Positions 5,847 through 6,328 of a stretch of 6,328 bases of DNA are shown one piece after another. The stretch spans positions 1 through 6,328 of the forward strand of contig JAQTTF010000040.1 in assembly GCA_028710915.1 (NCBI GenBank), in the 5' to 3' direction. The stretch comes from Minisyncoccota bacterium. Lineage in GTDB: Bacteria; Patescibacteriota; Minisyncoccia; Phycocordibacterales; JAQTLZ01. The position numbers and the translations under genes were made by a program. Each line of letters opens with the position of its first letter. Positions within the stretch are counted from its first letter, which is position 1. The notes under the pieces were generated by a model. That model was given only the letters and a program-made list of their open reading frames with translations, searched no databases and was not told where the DNA came from.

Positions 5847-5955
5847 TAAAGCAGAGATCATCCTGTCCGCCAAATGGCGAACAAATCTAGGCCCAACCCC
5901 CTACTTTCGTAGAGGACCAAGATATGGATATTGCAATTGTAAAATACCTGTATTT

Positions 5956-5983
5956 ACTATACAGGATAGGAAAATAGTGTCAA
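5956..5983 (-). promoter_or_regulatory. Strong sigma70-type promoter of the second T-box leader
   Basis: Perfect -35 TTGACA (5983-5978), 16-bp spacer, -10 TATAGT (5961-5956, 5 of 6). Transcription should begin near 5949. The -35 starts 6 bp after the stop codon of the upstream kinase gene; no terminator for that gene is visible. Confidence 0.85.
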
Positions 5984-5989
5984 GCGAGT

Positions 5990-6328
5990 CTATTTGCTTG
6001 GAAATTCAGCATAGAATTGCGAACCCTTTCCCTTCCCTTCTGATTCGGCCCAGACACGGCCGTGGTGAGCTTCTACGATTCCTTTCACGATAAAGAGTCC
6101 GAAACCGGTTGATTCGACATTGATCGTCTGTGATTCCGCTCCGTGTCCGCCTTCCGTGAAGAGACGTTTCTTATCTTCAGGAGTGATACCCACTCCGGTA
6201 TCTTTGACAGCAAAGAGTATTTTTCCATCTTTCTTTTCAAGCGATACATTTACGCTTCCCGTTGGAGTATATTTTATTGAATTATCGATAAGATTTCTCA
6301 CTACGTGCTTCAATTGTTCCTTGTCGCC
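5990..6328 (-). CDS. Sensor histidine kinase, C-terminal ATPase domain (runs off right edge)
   Basis: The last 112 residues of a two-component sensor kinase, in frame to the right edge, so the sensor and phosphoacceptor His parts are outside. The HATPase_c fold is clear: N box NLIDNSIKYT (12-21 of the visible part), G1 box DTGVGI (43-48), LFTEGG (56-61) at the F-box position, and G2 box TGFGLFIVK (74-82) followed by VEAHHGRVWAES. The G2 box reads STGFGL instead of the usual GTGLGL, a mild variation that keeps the two glycines. The domain binds ATP for autophosphorylation of the kinase at the membrane or in the cytosol; its signal cannot be told. The gene ends 6 bp before the promoter of the T-box leader and there is no cognate response regulator in the window, so a link to the downstream genes is not indicated. 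Confidence 0.93.
   Translation of the reverse strand, partial: GDKEQLKHVVRNLIDNSIKYTPTGSVNVSLEKKDGKILFAVKDTGVGITPEDKKRLFTEGGHGAESQTINVESTGFGLFIVKGIVEAHHGRVWAESEGKGKGSQFYAEFPSK

Larger units (their letters stand above)
5592..5949 (-). promoter_or_regulatory. T-box riboswitch leader upstream of the small ORFs and trpS
   Basis: AGGGTGGCAACACG (5699-5686) matches the T-box consensus at all but two positions, keeping the AGGG and TGG core. An antiterminator can be drawn: AGGG (5699-5696) with CCCT (5632-5629), a 7-nt bulge TGGCAAC, then ACGTGGA (5688-5682) with TCCCCGT (5639-5633) with one mismatch. It uses the left arm of the terminator at 5592-5644. TGGC suits a tRNA with discriminator G, as bacterial tRNA-Trp has. 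A TGG followed by A, as specifier codons usually are, occurs at 5743-5741, but stem I could not be folded with certainty, so the amino acid is inferred mainly from nearby trpS. Other hairpins: CCTCTAC-GAAA-GTAGGGG (5915-5898) and CACCT-CTTT-AGGTG (5732-5719) before a run of six T, at the stem III position. The leader is long (about 360 nt) partly because of two hairpin repeats within it. Confidence 0.8.

Noticed and set aside
1..6328. Alternative genetic code with UGA read as Gly, as in some CPR lineages
   Set aside because: All genes read through with the standard code, and stop codons sit where the families end.
1..6328. CRISPR array, insertion sequence or tRNA gene
   Set aside because: No regularly spaced repeats, transposase frame or tRNA-like fold was seen; the palindromes are too few and irregular.

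Overview
The window looks like a piece of a small-genome Patescibacteria (CPR, Parcubacteria-like) chromosome. This is an inference from AT-leaning composition, tightly packed genes that are all on the minus strand, several starts without a Shine-Dalgarno, an AspRS lacking the usual bacterial insertion domain, and short hairpin repeats with AAATTTC/GAAATTT arms. The standard code fits: UGA is not needed as a sense codon in any gene.

Read in the direction of transcription (right to left): the C-terminal end of a sensor histidine kinase (5990-6328); a strong sigma70-type promoter (5956-5983); a long T-box riboswitch leader (about 5592-5949) ending in a strong terminator; two short, apparently paralogous, Trp-containing ORFs (5255-5548 and 5032-5253); an intrinsic terminator (4985-5022); trpS (4011-4955), possibly leaderless; a 62-bp gap with a promoter and an inverted repeat; an ABC exporter half-transporter (2161-3948); a gap with a perfect 24-bp palindrome and a second T-box leader with its terminator (about 1907-2126); aspS (419-1822); and the start of scpA (1-415), 3 bp after aspS and running off the left edge.

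Two tRNA-sensing T-box leaders lie within 4 kb. Both have the 14-nt T-box motif with UGGC in the bulge, which fits tRNAs with discriminator base G such as tRNA-Asp and tRNA-Trp. In each, an antiterminator can be drawn that excludes the terminator. The first plainly serves aspS. The second lies at the head of ORF-ORF-trpS, so Trp is the natural guess for its amino acid. However, its immediate targets are two unknown small proteins, and a terminator separates them from trpS. Two 32-nt hairpin repeats are embedded in this second leader, one inside the antiterminator loop.

The least explained part is 5032-5949: a tRNA-responsive leader carrying palindromic repeat units and controlling a tandem pair of unrecognised small helical proteins next to trpS.
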